A stretch of DNA of 6,726 nt. It comes from Hyphomicrobiaceae bacterium (GTDB lineage Bacteria > Pseudomonadota > Alphaproteobacteria > Rhizobiales > Hyphomicrobiaceae). Positions 5,674 through 6,726 of this stretch are shown piece after piece. The stretch covers positions 1-6,726 of the forward strand of contig JAGRKR010000702.1 of the NCBI GenBank assembly GCA_020442225.1, in the 5' to 3' direction. A program made the position numbers and the translations under genes. The notes under the pieces are model-generated. The model was given only the letters and a program-made list of their open reading frames with translations. It was not told the DNA's origin and made no database searches. Every line of letters starts with the position of its first letter. Positions within the stretch are counted from its first letter, which is position 1.

Positions 5674-5709
5674 ACCTTTCCGGGCCTCTCCCGACCACGC
5701 GATCCTCTC

Positions 5710-6726
5710 TCAGCGCGCGCATGCGGCGGCGATCCGCGCCCGCAACGCCGCGGGGATCGCCGGCGCCGGTCGCCACGTCGCGCACAGCTTGCCGATGCGT
5801 CCCGCCTCTGCGACCGCTCCCGGCAGGCAGAAGAGACCGCGACCGTCGGTCTGTGGGGTGAAGCGCATGCCGACCGCGCTGCCGTCACCGCTCCCGAGGG
5901 TGCCTGCGAGATAGTTCAGCACGTGAATGCGGGCGGCGGAATCCGCGGGCTTGAGCCGCTCGGGTCGGTTGTGTGTGCCGGTCACCGGGATCGCCTCCAC
6001 CGCGCGGGCGCGCAGGCGGCCATCGGCCTGCCGCACGAGATGCACCCGGGCCATGAGCCCGTAGTCCCGGCAGATGCCCTTGCCGCGCATATCGGCCGTG
6101 CCGTGATGCAAGAAATTGCCGAGGCCGTAGAAGACGACCGAGGACCCGACCAGCTCGACGCCTCTCACGACGTGGGCGTGGTGCCCGACGACCAGATCGA
6201 TGCCGCCCGCCTTCACTGCCTTGCCCCGCCAGTCCGCGAGCTGGCGGCGGTCGGTGCGCACCTGGCCCTCCGTGCCGTAGTGGATGGACAGGATGCGATA
6301 GGCGGCGTCCGTCCCCTTGAGCCGGCGCAGGATCTCGTCGAAGTCCTCGTCGAAACGGTAGGCGATCTGCCCCGGCTGGCTCGGGCCGGCGCGATGGCGC
6401 GCGAGATTGTTCGTGACGATGCCGATGGCCGCGAAGGCGAGCCGGCTGCCGCGCACCTCGACGGCCTGCGGGCGCCCCGCCTCCTCGCGGGTCATGCCGA
6501 TGCCAGCCGCCGCCTTGACGCCGAGGCGCTTGAGCGCCGCGACGTGGCGCAGCGTCTCCACGAGGCCGGGCACGCCGTAGTCCATCGAGTGATTGTTTGC
6601 AAGCGACAGCAGATTGAAGCCCGTGCCGACCAGATGGCGCAGGCCGGCCGGATGCGTGCGGAAATTGAAGGGGCCGCTCTGTCCCTTGGTATCGCGCGGC
6701 AGGTCGTTCCTGTCGGTGACGACGGT
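5710..6726 (-). CDS. CapA/PGA_cap family protein, metallophosphatase fold (5' end cut off by window edge)
   Basis: The minus-strand frame is open from the window edge to the TGA at 5710-5712, giving 338 visible residues. The internal ATG at 6583-6585 is not the real start: 47 further in-frame residues precede it, including GPFNFRTHPAGL and NLLSLANNHSMDYG, the hallmark of the family. The true start, any signal peptide and the first metal-binding motifs (around the usual NLE(G) segment) lie beyond the window. Further family motifs, numbered from the window edge: SIHYGTE near 147-153 (usually HWGxE), VVGHHAHVVRGVE near 179-191 (usually GxHPHV, here Ala for Pro), and VFYGLGNFLHH near 198-208. The family is named after the Bacillus CapA/PgsA poly-gamma-glutamate protein, but most proteobacterial members have no proven role, and no capBC genes are visible. 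A periplasmic or membrane-attached metal-dependent hydrolase is the most that can be inferred. The C-terminal 90 or so residues are variable and contain two or three Cys. Confidence 0.88.
   Translation of the reverse strand, partial: TVVTDRNDLPRDTKGQSGPFNFRTHPAGLRHLVGTGFNLLSLANNHSMDYGVPGLVETLRHVAALKRLGVKAAAGIGMTREEAGRPQAVEVRGSRLAFAAIGIVTNNLARHRAGPSQPGQIAYRFDEDFDEILRRLKGTDAAYRILSIHYGTEGQVRTDRRQLADWRGKAVKAGGIDLVVGHHAHVVRGVELVGSSVVFYGLGNFLHHGTADMRGKGICRDYGLMARVHLVRQADGRLRARAVEAIPVTGTHNRPERLKPADSAARIHVLNYLAGTLGSGDGSAVGMRFTPQTDGRGLFCLPGAVAEAGRIGKLCATWRPAPAIPAALRARIAAACAR

Larger units (their letters stand above)
5360..5709. other. Non-coding spacer, AT-richer, hairpin-rich
   Basis: About 350 bases between the start of the quinone reductase gene and the end of the CapA-like gene, both on the minus strand. 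Reading frames here on either strand give Arg/Ser/Pro-rich products without recognisable motifs, so I call no gene. The part nearest the quinone reductase gene should hold its promoter; ATCTTA at 5396-5401 reads TAAGAT on the minus strand, a possible -10, without a clear -35. It also carries an 18-bp palindrome, an A8 tract (5508-5515) and three hairpins, listed separately. Its stretch from about 5380 to 5600 is visibly less GC-rich than the flanking genes, which may mark an old insertion or remnant. Confidence 0.6.

Noticed and set aside
5460..5888. A 142-codon minus-strand open frame in the spacer and the 3' end of the CapA-like gene
   Set aside because: Its product is Arg/Ser-rich without recognisable motifs, and much of it is out of frame with the CapA-like gene. 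A transposase remnant was considered but nothing in it can be matched to one.

Overview
The window is high-GC DNA with codon use typical of a proteobacterium, most likely an alphaproteobacterium of the Hyphomicrobiales type. That placement is inferred from composition and from the look of the proteins, not from a marker gene. Five protein genes can be read confidently, together with one regulator that is missing from a simple ORF listing because its 3' end lies outside the window.

Positions 1-4316 form one functional unit. A 3'-truncated IclR-family regulator (minus strand, start at 587) is divergent from a three-gene plus-strand operon. The operon encodes a CoA-acylating aldehyde dehydrogenase of the SauS type (807-2246), then the beta (2323-3444) and alpha (3441-4316) subunits of a succinyl-CoA-synthetase-like, ADP-forming acyl-CoA ligase. 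The two ligase genes overlap by 4 bases. The simplest reading is a sulfoacetate catabolic operon. The ligase would make sulfoacetyl-CoA, the dehydrogenase would reduce it to sulfoacetaldehyde, and enzymes outside the window (Xsc and Pta, or a reductase) would take it further. The 219-bp divergent spacer holds a perfect -35 box (728-733) and two direct repeats exactly 21 bp apart, which are candidate operator elements for the regulator. A small GC hairpin separates the dehydrogenase gene from the ligase genes.

Positions 4317-5359: a hairpin with a perfect 8-bp stem lies between the convergent ends of the operon and a minus-strand gene for an NADPH:quinone reductase of the zeta-crystallin/Qor family. 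This gene looks functionally independent of the operon.

Positions 5360-5709 are non-coding as far as I can tell and are clearly more AT-rich in places than the rest. They contain an 18-bp imperfect palindrome upstream of the quinone reductase gene, an A8 tract, and a cluster of three hairpins downstream of the next gene.

Positions 5710-6726: a minus-strand gene for a CapA-family (PGA_cap, metallophosphatase fold) protein. Its 5' end is cut off by the window edge.

The most interesting point is the combination of a SauS-type dehydrogenase with a SucCD-type ligase under an IclR regulator. It suggests an ADP-forming variant of sulfoacetate activation, with unusual residues in the part of the ligase that corresponds to the succinate site.
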